NCBI GenBank assembly: GCA_042408875.1
Contig: JBHOQS010000015.1
Location: 372,001 to 436,000, forward strand
Length of the DNA stretch: 64,000 nt
Source: JBHOQS01 sp042408875
GTDB taxonomy: Bacteria > Chloroflexota > UBA11872 > JBHOQS01
Reading direction: 5' to 3'
The notes beneath the pieces are model-generated. The model was not told the DNA's origin and searched no databases. It saw nothing but the letters and a program-made list of their open reading frames with translations. Of the stretch, positions 42,883 through 51,299 are shown one piece after another; the stretch's first letter is position 1; every line of letters starts with the position of its first letter. Both the position numbers and the translations under genes were made by a program.

Positions 42883-42932
42883 CAGGGCAGCGCCGTGCCC
42901 CCTGACCTTCCCTGGAGCACGGCGCTGCCCTG
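42883..42932. terminator. Strong hairpin between convergent propeller and murT genes
   Basis: CAGGGCAGCGCCGTG (42883-42897) pairs perfectly with CACGGCGCTGCCCTG (42918-42932), a 15-bp stem with a 20-base loop. The plus strand downstream is T-rich (GTTTCGTTTTT near 42954-42964). It can terminate both converging transcripts. Confidence 0.65.
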
Positions 42933-42969
42933 TCGCACCCCTGCTCGTTCTCGTTTCGTTTTTACCCTG

Positions 42970-42997
42970 TATCCGTTATCCGCTATCCGCTATCCGC
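42970..42997. repeat. Four tandem 7-bp repeats overlapping the murT stop
   Basis: TATCCGT then TATCCGC three times, ending within the last codons of murT. Unit length matches slippage-prone microsatellites. No protein-coding effect beyond the murT C-terminus is visible. Confidence 0.6.
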
Positions 42998-44399
42998 TGA
43001 GCATGTGTGGCACCAGGCCGCGACGCGCCAGGATGCGGCGCAGCGCCAACATGGCCGTGTAGGTCGGCAGCACACAGAGGAGCGTGCCGGGCGGCGTCCG
43101 TGCGACCGCGCGATCGAGCGCACGCTCGAGGTCGGGCTCCAGATCCATGCGCTCCGGCGGGAGGCCCGCATACTTCAGCCGTAGGGCCATATCGTGGGCG
43201 CGAATGCCGGAGACCGTGACCCACTCCACTCGCTCTGGCAGGGCCTCGAAGTCCACATCCCACAGCCACGACACATCACGGCCGTCCGCGTCGAGGTCGT
43301 TAATGGCGATCAGCAGCCGGGCGCCGGGGGCAGTCTGCGGGTCGGCGCCAGGCGGAAACAGCGTGCGCAGTACCTCGTTGAACCCCACCGGGTTCTTGAC
43401 GAGAAAGATCGCTACCTGCCTTCCGAGGAGCTCCAGGCGCTCGGCCCGGCCAAACGCAGCGCGAAAGCCCTGGAGCGCCGCAGTCGCCTGTGTGAGCGCG
43501 ACACCACAGGCCAGCGCCGCGCTGACCGCGGCCAGCGCGTTGTAGGCATTGTACAGGCCGGGCACATTGAGCCGCAGTGGCACCGTCTCGCCGCCATGCT
43601 CGATCGCCAGCGCCACCCCGTCGATGCCGTCGAGCTCAACCCACCGGGCGATCACCTGTAGCTCCGGGGCAGTGAAGGAGCACTGGATACACCGGTACGC
43701 GCCCAGGTGCGAGAGGTAAAGCTGATCGTACACGAGCGGGCTGCCGCAGCACGGGCAGTTGGCGGAATCGACGGCGTGGGGCAGGCGCTCCAAGGCATGG
43801 CGGGTGTCTCGCATTCCGTAGAAGAGCGCCCGAGCGCCTGCCGGGAGCGCGCGGGCCAGGGCGAACAGGCGCGGGTCGTCACCATTGATCACCGCCACAG
43901 CCGTCCGCGGCAGCGCGCCGAGCGCCTCCCACCAGCGTCGAGCGATGGCATCCACCTCGCCGTAACGATCGAGCTGGTCGCGGAACAGATTGTGCAGCAC
44001 GACGGCTCGGGGTGCGAGCGCGCCCACAGCCTGGGAGAACGCCGCCTCGTCCAGCTCCATCACCGCCACGTCCGCGCCCACGCGGCCCCGGAGCCCGGCT
44101 GTCTGCACCAACCGCGAGGTGACCCCGCTCAGTAGGTTTGCCCCTTCCCGATTATGCACGACGCGGAGCCCGGCATGCTCCAGGGCCCGGGCGAGCATGC
44201 GCGCCGTCGTCGTCTTCCCGTTCGTGCCTGCGACGAGGACCACTCCGTGCGGGAGCCGGGAGGTAAGACGGCGTGCCAGGTCCGGATCAAGGCACTGTGC
44301 CACAAGCCCCGGCAGCACCGTGCCGCCGCGGCCAGCCATGCGCAGCCCGGCATGCACAGCTTTTCCCGCCCACAGCGCCGCGAGGCTACGCAGATACAT
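42990..44399 (-). CDS. murT: Lipid II isoglutaminyl synthase subunit MurT (Mur ligase)
   Basis: 469-residue Mur-ligase-family protein that activates lipid II glutamate for amidation with the glutaminase GatD. Motifs: VAGTNGKTTTARML (P-loop, ~residue 54-67), VMELDEAAF, DDPRL, and a four-cysteine zinc ribbon (ANCPCCGSPLVY, then YRCIQCSFT), which marks MurT. The C-terminal part contains NPVGFNEVLRTL and ARLLIAINDLDADGRD, the DUF1727 region. Start at 44399 overlaps the cinA stop. GatD normally sits next to MurT; the next gene here is the propeller on the other strand, so gatD must lie elsewhere or be absent. Wall amidation is inferred. Confidence 0.9.
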   Translation of the reverse strand: MYLRSLAALWAGKAVHAGLRMAGRGGTVLPGLVAQCLDPDLARRLTSRLPHGVVLVAGTNGKTTTARMLARALEHAGLRVVHNREGANLLSGVTSRLVQTAGLRGRVGADVAVMELDEAAFSQAVGALAPRAVVLHNLFRDQLDRYGEVDAIARRWWEALGALPRTAVAVINGDDPRLFALARALPAGARALFYGMRDTRHALERLPHAVDSANCPCCGSPLVYDQLYLSHLGAYRCIQCSFTAPELQVIARWVELDGIDGVALAIEHGGETVPLRLNVPGLYNAYNALAAVSAALACGVALTQATAALQGFRAAFGRAERLELLGRQVAIFLVKNPVGFNEVLRTLFPPGADPQTAPGARLLIAINDLDADGRDVSWLWDVDFEALPERVEWVTVSGIRAHDMALRLKYAGLPPERMDLEPDLERALDRAVARTPPGTLLCVLPTYTAMLALRRILARRGLVPHMLSG

Positions 44400-45219
44400 G
44401 TCCTGGAGATGCCTCTTCGAGCAGGTACAGCCCCTTATTGCGTTCAGCCACCAGCGTGCGCAAGATCTCCGTGGCCTCGTCCAGCAACGCAGCCGCTGTT
44501 CTCTCGTCCCGTCCATAGGCCACGATATCCACCGGCAGGCCGGTCTCAGTGCGCATCGCCACGTAGGCCTTCAGATAAGTGCGCGGCAGGCGCTTCATGA
44601 CCTCCTGAAGCAGCGGTGAGACCTCTGATTCGAACATCTCAACCAGCACGCGGCGGGCAGCGCTCGTCGTCTGGAACGTCTCGGAGAGGAGGCTGCGCAG
44701 GTGGGCTTCGAAGATCGCTTCCATCTCCAGCGGCGGCCCGGGCATCATATAGATCGTCGCCTGCTCGAGCTGCACGCTGATGAGCGGCGCCCAGCCAGCC
44801 GGGTTCTCCCACACCTGAGCGCCCTGGGGCACGCTGGCCATCTTGCGCATGCCTGGCGTGACCTGGTCGTCGCTGGTGATGTTCCGCCGCTGTTTGAAGC
44901 GCTCCAGCGTAGGGCTATGTACAACGACCGGCACGCCGAGGAGGCGCGCTACACACTCGACGGTCAGATCATCGGGCGTGGGGCCCAGCCCGCCGGTGAT
45001 CAGGATCACGTCAGCGCCCCGGCGAACCGAATCGGCTAGGGCACCTACGATTTCGTCGGCATCGTCGGGGAGCACAGTGATGCGTCGTGGCGTGGCCCCC
45101 ATACGGGCGAGCTGCTCACCCAGCCAGAACGAGTTCGTGTCACGAATACGGCCGATCACCAGCTCGGTCCCAATCGCAAACAGCTCGACGACCTTGGGCG
45201 TGTACGCTTCGCTTCCCAC
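44386..45219 (-). CDS. CinA-like molybdopterin-binding-domain protein
   Basis: 277-residue protein with the MoaB/MogA-fold domain of CinA (COG1058): VELFAIGTELVIGRIRDTNS, VILITGGLGPTPDDLT, and IYMMPGPPLEMEAIF. It lacks the C-terminal nicotinamide-nucleotide amidase (PncC) domain of full-length CinA; such short forms are linked to NMN/NAD repair or ADP-ribose processing, but this one's role is not shown. GTG start with GAGGGG upstream. Its end overlaps the murT start by 14 bases, so the two are one transcript. Confidence 0.85.
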   Translation of the reverse strand: MGSEAYTPKVVELFAIGTELVIGRIRDTNSFWLGEQLARMGATPRRITVLPDDADEIVGALADSVRRGADVILITGGLGPTPDDLTVECVARLLGVPVVVHSPTLERFKQRRNITSDDQVTPGMRKMASVPQGAQVWENPAGWAPLISVQLEQATIYMMPGPPLEMEAIFEAHLRSLLSETFQTTSAARRVLVEMFESEVSPLLQEVMKRLPRTYLKAYVAMRTETGLPVDIVAYGRDERTAAALLDEATEILRTLVAERNKGLYLLEEASPGHVSA

Positions 45220-45478
45220 TTCACACCCCTCAATAACGGCATAAGGCGCAGCTATGTCTGTCCGGAGCGACTGCTCGTGCGACTGTAGTGTACCCTAGGA
45301 CGGACGCGGCTGGAAGCAGCGGACATAGTACTGCGGGAAGCCGCCTGCTATACTCTCGCTAGAGCAAGGCGCCATGGGGCCGGGCTACCGGCAAGGACCT
45401 AGCCGGGCGCGCAGCTGGATCCTGAAACTGGCTGGGCTTCAGACCAGCATATTTGCGTCATTCACAGGAGGAACTGTG

Positions 45479-46866
45479 ATGGTCGCCCTATCCCAGGGGT
45501 ATGGTGCCGGCGCTAGACCGCCAGCCAGTACGCTCGCGTTGGACCGCCGCCGAGTGATTGCCCTTGGCACGACAGGCATAGGCGCGGTCTGGACGGCTGC
45601 CTGTCGCAGCGGCGGGCCAGCGAAGCCAGCGGAGCAAGCGCCAGCCCAGCGTACCGTCTCTGGCACGCTGCTGATGTGGTGCAATCCGAACTTTCCCTTC
45701 AGCGAGGATGTTGGCGGGGAGATCGCCCAGGAGTTCAGCGCGCGCTATCCGAATGTAAAGTTCACTGCTGACAGCGTGCCGGGCAACATGGTTGAGAAGC
45801 TCACCACGGCAGTAGCCGGTGGCGTCCCGCCCGATCTGTCCCATGTGGACATCTATACGCCGGCATCGCTTGCAGCAAGCGGCGCGACCATCTCGCTCGA
45901 GAATTACCTCAAGACCTCGCGCGAGTTGAAGAAGACCGACCTGTGGCCTACCCACGTGGCCGACTGCTCATATAACGGGCAGCTCGTGGCTGTGCCCTTC
46001 GGCCCGGACCTGCGCGTGCTATACATTTACAAGAATCATTACGATGCCCTGGGCTGGACGTCACGAAGCCGCCGCGGAGCTGGCCAGAGTTTGAGCAGGT
46101 GATCCAGCGGGCCCTCCGGCGTGACACCACCGGCCGCATCGAGCAGCTCGGCTTCGATCCCTTCCTGGGCAGCGGCGGAGTCCACCGCTGGCTGGTACCC
46201 TTCTGGCAGCTCGGCGGAGAGGCCTTAAGCGCCGACGGCACGCGCGTGACGATCTTCAACGACCTCGGCATGCGAGCCATGGAATGGATCATGCGCGTCA
46301 TCGACATGCAGGGCGGCTACGAGCGGCTGCGTGACTTCCAGCAAGGGCAGCAGGCCAATGCCCTGTTTATTAACGGACAGGTCACCCACTACTACGCCAC
46401 CTATGCGGAGCGCGCCCAGGCATTCGAGAAGCAGGCGCCGCAGCTGCAGTACGGCTTCACGTACTATCCAGTTCCACCGAACGGGCGGCGCGCTAACTAC
46501 GGCGGGGGCTGGGCTATGCCGATCTCGCAGGGCGCCAAGAACCCGGATGCAGCCTGGGCCTTTTTGGAGTTCTTCTCCTCCGACCAGAACAACCTGAAGT
46601 TCGCCAACCGGTACGACCGCATCCCCATTCGTATCGCCACTGCCCGCTCGGAACGCTTCACCCGGGGCGACCCCTTCCGCCTGCTGGCCGCGGAGGAGAT
46701 GGAGCATCGCCGCTTTGTGATCTCGGCCCCAGGCGGTGCAGAGATGCTGCCGATCCAGGCAACGATGGTCAACAATATTCTCCAGGGCAAGCAGTCGATC
46801 CGCGATGCGCTCAAGGAAGGACAGGACCTCATGCAGCAGGTGCTGGACAAGTACGCCCGCAGGTAG
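45479..46866 (+). pseudogene. Frameshifted ABC sugar-binding lipoprotein
   Basis: Fourth family 1 solute-binding protein, split over two frames. The first part (about 206 codons from ATG 45479, AGGAGG about seven bases upstream) has an arginine pair (LDRRRVIALG), lipobox TAAC with Cys42, and the family segment VSGTLLMWCNPNFPF. It runs into KNHYDALGW and then off-frame to a stop at 46102. The second part, from near 46055 in another frame, continues naturally with DVTKPPRSWPEFEQVIQRAL and includes GGGWAMPISQGAKNP and FRLLAAEEME. A one-base deletion near 46050-46056 explains it; the parts together give about 460 codons. Real mutation and sequencing error cannot be told apart. Confidence 0.85.
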
Positions 46867-46881
46867 CGCGCCTGCATGGCT

Positions 46882-46916
46882 CGGGCCCATCCCCCACACA
46901 GCGGGAGGTGGGCCCG
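46882..46916. terminator. Hairpin between convergent sugar-binding and RibD-like genes
   Basis: CGGGCCCA (46882-46889) pairs with TGGGCCCG (46909-46916), with additional inner pairing of TCCC and GGGA. It lies between two facing stops. No T tract on either side, so efficiency is uncertain. Confidence 0.5.
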
Positions 46917-46937
46917 GGGAAACGCTGGCACCGTCCT

Positions 46938-47726
46938 TCACGACGGCCAGCGCACGCGGTAGCGTAGGTAGAGCTCGCTCTGCTCCCGATAGAGCGAGAG
47001 CAAGTCGAGTGGCACCAGGCGAGAGGGTGGAAAGCCCTTCCCTTCTACGATGGTGGTGGCCTTGGAGCTGCCCTTGATCTTGGGCGCCAGGGTGAGAAAC
47101 AGCTCGTCGACACAGCCACTGTCGAAGAGCGTGCCGTTCAAGGTGGCCCCGCCGAGGCAGCACAGGCTGCGGATGCCCAGTTCTTGCCGCAACGCGCGCA
47201 GCATGGCGAGCGGATCGACGGTCTCCTCGCCGGCGATGATGACGCGCACCTGCTTCTGGAGTTCCTCGAGCCGCTCTGGTGGAACCAGGCGCGTGGTACA
47301 GAGAGCGACGCGGTTGGGGTTCTGCTGCAACAGCCGCGGCGTGCCGCTGAACTGCGCCCGGCTGGTGACGATGATCCACCACGGCTCCGGCCGCACGCCG
47401 TGGGCGGTGCGCTCCATGCGCTGCTCAGGCGCAGGTACCGGATAGCTGGGATTGTCCTCGCGCACGATCCCGGCGCCGACCATCACCGCGTCGACCCGGT
47501 TGTTGATGCGCTCCAGCAGAGCGTGGTCGGTATCGCTGCCGATGAGCCAGGTCGTGCCACTGCCCCCGATCACAGTCTTGCCATCCGCGGTCATGACCAT
47601 GTTCACCAGCACATAGGGGCGCTCAGGAGGCGGCTCAGGCAGCCGCAGGTCATCGTATATGGCTTGAAGCGCTACCGGCCCGGGCGGTGCTTCCGGCAGC
47701 GTGAGATCAAAGAGTCGCTCTGGCAT
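46938..47726 (-). CDS. RibD C-terminal/dihydrofolate-reductase-fold reductase
   Basis: 262-residue NADPH-dependent reductase of the RibD_C (bacterial bifunctional deaminase-reductase C-terminal) fold. Motifs: VNMVMTADGKTVIGG near residue 40, GSDTDHALLERINNRVDAVMVGAG, and the glycine-rich CCLGGATLNGTLF. In riboflavin synthesis this fold reduces the ribosylamino-pyrimidine, but a free-standing copy without a deaminase domain may serve another pathway. No other rib genes are in the window. It is divergent from the HPr-kinase-like gene, over a spacer with tandem duplications. Confidence 0.82.
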   Translation of the reverse strand: MPERLFDLTLPEAPPGPVALQAIYDDLRLPEPPPERPYVLVNMVMTADGKTVIGGSGTTWLIGSDTDHALLERINNRVDAVMVGAGIVREDNPSYPVPAPEQRMERTAHGVRPEPWWIIVTSRAQFSGTPRLLQQNPNRVALCTTRLVPPERLEELQKQVRVIIAGEETVDPLAMLRALRQELGIRSLCCLGGATLNGTLFDSGCVDELFLTLAPKIKGSSKATTIVEGKGFPPSRLVPLDLLSLYREQSELYLRYRVRWPS

Positions 47727-47739
47727 TCCGGCTCCTTGC

Positions 47740-47804
47740 CCAGTAGAATACTCCAGGCCAGTAGAATATCCCAGCTTCAGAAGAATGGTCCAGCTTCAGA
47801 GAAT
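47740..47804. repeat. Two pairs of direct repeats in a divergent spacer
   Basis: CCAGTAGAATA occurs at 47740 and 47758 (18-base period); CCAGCTTCAGA occurs at 47771 and 47790 (19-base period). They fill the 101-base spacer between the RibD-like (minus) and HPr-kinase-like (plus) genes. The roughly 19-base spacing would place bound proteins on one DNA face. Confidence 0.6.
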
Positions 47805-47827
47805 ATCGTTCCTCGGAGATCGTCTGC

Positions 47828-48943
47828 ATGCCTGAACTGGAAGAGGGTCAGCCGGCCGCGAGGGGAGCGTTCGGTTGTGCGGCCGGCACAGACCGTGGCG
47901 CTGGCCGGCGAGGGCCGACGCGCTACCTGTGCGTGGCTGACCTGGGCGCACTGCAGATCGAGGTGCAGGTACCGGTTCGCTGGCTGGCACGTGAACTGGC
48001 AGCCCTCTTTCCCGTCCGCGCCTGCCGGCCGTCGCAGGAGCGACCGCCGCGGCGTGCCACGCAGCCGGGCAGCTCTCCGGCAGAAGCTCTGCCGCTTCGT
48101 CTGTGGGTCCGCCGCGCCATCCGCCGCACGCCGTGCGCGCTGTGCGGCGCCACCGCGCCGGCCCGCGACAGCTTCGTCATTCTGCGCGACGACGGCACGG
48201 CGCGTGCCGTTGGGCATGCCTGCGAAGTGCTGAGCTGCCTGGAGTGGCAGGTCTCGGATCTCGCGCAGCAGCGCCTGCCAGCGGAGGGCTATCTGCTGGT
48301 CCATGCCGCGGTGCTAGTACAGCACGGCCGCGCTCTGCTCCTGCCGGCGGCAAGCGGCTCGGGCAAGAGCACGCTTGCCGCCGCGCTGGCGCTGGCCGGC
48401 TGGCAATACTGGTCGGACGAGTTTGCCATCCTCGAGCTGGCGACCGGCGCCGTGCTCCCGTATCGTAAGGCCATTACTCTGCGACCGGGCGGTGCCGCGG
48501 CGCTGCGCAGGTTCGCCGCGGACCGCCTGGTCCCGGGACGCTTTGGCGAGCGCACCGGGCATGAAGCATACCGCTTTAACGGTGAGCGGCTGCGGTTCTG
48601 GCTGCCGCCCGCTCCTGCCGATGGGCAGCCGGCACGCCCGGCGTGGCTGGTGCTCCCGCAGTACGCTCCCGACGCCAAGCCAGCGATCGAACCGCTGCGC
48701 CCCTCAGAGACGCTTGAAGCGCTGCTCATGCACAGCCTGTCCCGCGGCGCTGCCCTGGGCCGGCGCCTGCCCCAGATCGTTGGAGTTGTGCGCCACCTAG
48801 CCGGCGCGCGGCTGCGGTACGCGGACCTGGCCCAGGCAGCAGCCCTGATCGATCGTCTGTGCAGAGAATCCGCGGCAGCAGGGGAAGAGCGCCAGACCGA
48901 GCCCGCGATCTCTTCTACCCCGGCCACGTCGAATGCTACATAG
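47828..48943 (+). CDS. HPr-kinase-like P-loop protein
   Basis: 371-residue protein. The C-terminal two thirds have the HPr serine kinase C-terminal fold: LLVHAAVL followed by ASGSGKSTLAAALAL (P-loop, near residue 180-195) and SDEFAILEL. Before it comes a less defined N-terminal part (about 1-150) with a possible CxxC (TPCALCGATAPARD). Stand-alone HPr-kinase-like proteins occur in gene sets for ribosomally made peptides (lasso and PqqD-like classes), and others are of unknown role. No HPr gene, RiPP precursor or PqqD is adjacent. GGAGA lies nine bases before the ATG. The tail past residue 340 is Ala/Ser/Thr-rich and probably flexible. Confidence 0.7.
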   Translation: MPELEEGQPAARGAFGCAAGTDRGAGRRGPTRYLCVADLGALQIEVQVPVRWLARELAALFPVRACRPSQERPPRRATQPGSSPAEALPLRLWVRRAIRRTPCALCGATAPARDSFVILRDDGTARAVGHACEVLSCLEWQVSDLAQQRLPAEGYLLVHAAVLVQHGRALLLPAASGSGKSTLAAALALAGWQYWSDEFAILELATGAVLPYRKAITLRPGGAAALRRFAADRLVPGRFGERTGHEAYRFNGERLRFWLPPAPADGQPARPAWLVLPQYAPDAKPAIEPLRPSETLEALLMHSLSRGAALGRRLPQIVGVVRHLAGARLRYADLAQAAALIDRLCRESAAAGEERQTEPAISSTPATSNAT

Positions 48944-49001
48944 CTATTATGTAGTTTATGTATGTATGATGCAAAGAAGAAAAGAAGAAAGGAGCGCTTC
49001 C
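48944..49001. other. AT-rich, purine-biased leader of the ridA gene
   Basis: Plus-strand sequence from about 48944 is unusually A/T-rich for this region, ending in a purine run AAGAAGAAAAGAAGAAAGGAG that holds the AAGGAG ribosome site. It contrasts with flanking GC-rich genes. Confidence 0.5.
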
Positions 49002-49400
49002 ATGACGGATGTCGCCACGGCCGGCAAGACGGTGATCCAGACCGAGAAGGCGGCCGCACCAATCGGCCCGTACAGTCAGGCGATCAAGGCCAACGGCTTC
49101 ATTTTTGTCGCCGGGGAGAAGGGCATTGATCCCCGGACCAACCGCATCGTCCCCGGCGGCATCGCCGCTGAGACTCGCCAGACCCTGGAGAACATCAAGA
49201 ATCTCCTGGAGGCCGCTGGCTCCTCTCTCGACAAAGTCGTGCAGACCTTCGTCTTTCTGACCGATATTAACGACTTCCCCGCCATGAACGAGGTGTACGC
49301 GCAGTATTTCCGCGTGCAGCCTCCCGGGCGCACCACGGTCGCCGTCAGCGCACTCCCCGCTGGCGCCAGGGTCGAGATTACCGTGACGGCGCTGGAATAA
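49002..49400 (+). CDS. ridA: RidA/YjgF-family enamine/imine deaminase
   Basis: 132-residue homotrimeric deaminase that hydrolyses reactive enamines or imines (2-aminoacrylate) to keto acids and protects PLP enzymes. Motifs: KAAAPIGPYSQAIKANGFIF, VAGEKGIDPRTNRIVPGG and the C-terminal RTTVAVSALPAGARVEI, in which the Arg (GRTTV) is the substrate-binding arginine. Start at 49002, where AAGGAG lies eight bases upstream; the in-frame ATG 23 codons earlier has no site. Convergent with a Gfo/Idh/MocA gene. Confidence 0.95.
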   Translation: MTDVATAGKTVIQTEKAAAPIGPYSQAIKANGFIFVAGEKGIDPRTNRIVPGGIAAETRQTLENIKNLLEAAGSSLDKVVQTFVFLTDINDFPAMNEVYAQYFRVQPPGRTTVAVSALPAGARVEITVTALE

Positions 49401-49422
49401 CGAGGGGCAAGGCACGGCGTGC

Positions 49423-50409
49423 TCACGGCGCAATGGGGTGCAGCGCACCGGCAGGGCGGGTAGCATCGTACGCGTCCTGCACACGCTGCAAGACCTCGAG
49501 CGCCGGGAGGACGCTCTCCGCGCTGATGGCTGGCTGCCGCTGCTCGGCGATGGCTCGCACGAACTCACGGTCCTGGAGCAGCGCACCGTTGCGCTCCTCG
49601 TGCGTATGGATGGCAGGGTCATACAGGATCCCGTTGCGGTGATGCAGCCGGTTCTCCGTGATCAAGAAGGTGTCCTCGCGCCCAATGAGCAGGTAGTCGT
49701 ACAAGCTGAGGTGTGAGTTATAGGACATGTTGACTGAGGCGAGCTGATCTCGCGGCGTGCGGAGCAAGATGCTGAGGTCCATTGGAATACCCATCTTCTG
49801 GTCGGGCAGGGCCACATGGGCCGTCACCTCAACCTGTCCCGGCTCGGTGATGCCGAGCATCCAAAGCACCATATCGACGGCGTGGCAGCCGTGATGCCAG
49901 AGCAGGTTATCCGTCCAGCTCCGCCGGTAGCCACTGGCCCCCACGTTCTCACGGCGCAGGAAGACATAGCGAGCGATGACGTTGTGGAGCTCGACAGCCC
50001 CACTGAAGATGAGCTCGTGGGCCAGGCGCATGGCAGGATAGTAGCGGTGGGTGTGTGCGACCATCAGCACCCGCTGCTGCTGCCGCGCCAGGTGGGCCAG
50101 TCGCTGCCCCTCGGCGAACGACATAGCCAGCGGGATCTCGCAGAGCACATGCTTGCCAGCGCGCAGCGCCATCTCGGTCTGGGCGGCGTGCTGCTCGCTA
50201 GGGGTGCAGAGGATCACCGCGTTGATCTCGGGGTCGGCCAGAGCTGCCTGAAGGTCTGTGGTGTGGCGGCGAAAGCCCCACGCGCGAGCGAACGCCTCGG
50301 TGCGCTCCGGTAGGCGTCCGACAGCAGTATGCAGTGTATGACCTTCCTGTTTGAAAATGCGGGCGTGGCTCTGTCCGGTCATGCCGTAGCCGACGATGCA
50401 AACGTTCAT
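49423..50409 (-). CDS. Gfo/Idh/MocA-family oxidoreductase
   Basis: 328-residue NAD(P)-dependent sugar dehydrogenase. Rossmann start MNVCIVGYGMTGQSHARIF, the EKP-equivalent segment VLCEIPLAMSF (the usual EKP lysine is replaced by Ile-Pro, reading EIP), and HTHRYYPAMRLAHEL. EIP in place of EKP removes the lysine that normally supports catalysis, so this member may not reduce sugars in the usual way. AGGAG lies seven bases before the ATG. Substrate unknown; a second family member is at 62041 and keeps EKP. Confidence 0.85.
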   Translation of the reverse strand: MNVCIVGYGMTGQSHARIFKQEGHTLHTAVGRLPERTEAFARAWGFRRHTTDLQAALADPEINAVILCTPSEQHAAQTEMALRAGKHVLCEIPLAMSFAEGQRLAHLARQQQRVLMVAHTHRYYPAMRLAHELIFSGAVELHNVIARYVFLRRENVGASGYRRSWTDNLLWHHGCHAVDMVLWMLGITEPGQVEVTAHVALPDQKMGIPMDLSILLRTPRDQLASVNMSYNSHLSLYDYLLIGREDTFLITENRLHHRNGILYDPAIHTHEERNGALLQDREFVRAIAEQRQPAISAESVLPALEVLQRVQDAYDATRPAGALHPIAP

Positions 50410-50636
50410 GCGGCGCTCCTGGCTGGCGATCTTCACCGTCCCGTGCTGCGAGCATCGCACAGGACTGAACGACAGGTCTCCCGCATTGTAGCAGGTTATC
50501 GCAGCGGGGTGGGGCAGGCCAGCCCGCCACAGCAATGTTATGTCCCTGGGTTGACGATGTCGGAGCAGAGACTACCGGCTGCTGCGGCAACAGCGCGAGG
50601 AATGACGGCGCGTGGAGCGAAAGCGGGGCCAGCACG

Positions 50637-51209
50637 TCACTGCACGATGATCTTGCCCTCCATGCCCTCGTGCAGGTCACAGATATAAGGGTACTCGCCC
50701 GGGGCATCATACCTGCGCTGGTACTGCTGCCCCGGCCGGATCACTCCGGAGTCATAGCTAAGGTCTTTCGCCACGACGGTGTGATCATCCCGCCCGGCAT
50801 TCACCCAGATCACGGTCGTGCCCGGCGGGACGGTCAGCTCGGCCGGGACAAAGAAATTGTCCTCCATACGGATAGTCACTTCCCAAGGGAAGCGCTCGGT
50901 ATTCAGGCGCTGCTGAACGCCAAACGGACCGTTTACCCAGGTACGAAAACCGTCGGTGAAAGCCGTCCAGTTATCAGACTTTCGCCACACCATCAAGCCC
51001 CTGGTAGTACGCTGAAGTGCATCCCCGTTCTCGGCGAAGTGCTGGTCTTCCAGGCAGTCGCCAACGATCTGCGGGCCGATCAGGTCACGCAGCGTGGCAA
51101 AGCCGAGGATGAACTGGCAGGGGGCTTGGGCTTGCGCCGAGGGTAGAGCAAAAAGCACCACAACCAGCGCCACGAACACCACACGAGCAAGACGAAGAAG
51201 GAAAGTCAT
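50637..51209 (-). CDS. Secreted cupredoxin-domain protein
   Basis: 190-residue exported protein with a cleavable signal (LLRLARVVFVALVVVLFALPSAQA, quoted as VVFVALVVVLFALPSAQA; cut expected near Ala27). Residues about 30-105 are a domain I do not recognise with two Cys. The C-terminal cupredoxin has His in DDHTVVAKD, Cys in YICDLH, the following His, and Met in EGMEGKIIV, the four type-1 copper ligands. Start at 51209 (GAGGAG just upstream). The C-terminal half is nearly identical in pattern to the next gene's, so the pair are paralogues or a tandem duplication. Confidence 0.85.
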   Translation of the reverse strand: MTFLLRLARVVFVALVVVLFALPSAQAQAPCQFILGFATLRDLIGPQIVGDCLEDQHFAENGDALQRTTRGLMVWRKSDNWTAFTDGFRTWVNGPFGVQQRLNTERFPWEVTIRMEDNFFVPAELTVPPGTTVIWVNAGRDDHTVVAKDLSYDSGVIRPGQQYQRRYDAPGEYPYICDLHEGMEGKIIVQ

Positions 51210-51279
51210 GACATCTCCTCGCTGCGACATCGCACCTGGTCTCCCTCAACCGGCACAGCCACAGAGCACCCGCACGTGA

Positions 51280-51295
51280 GCGGCGGGCCCGCCGC
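51280..51295. repeat. Perfect 16-bp palindrome between tandem cupredoxin genes
   Basis: GCGGCGGGCCCGCCGC, self-complementary throughout. It lies directly after the stop of the upstream cupredoxin gene (51300) on the transcribed strand, so it may limit read-through between the two genes. Confidence 0.55.
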
Positions 51296-51299
51296 GGCT

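Noticed and set aside
42970..42997. Four 7-bp repeats considered as a CRISPR-like array
   Set aside because: No spacers between units; too short, contiguous and partly coding.
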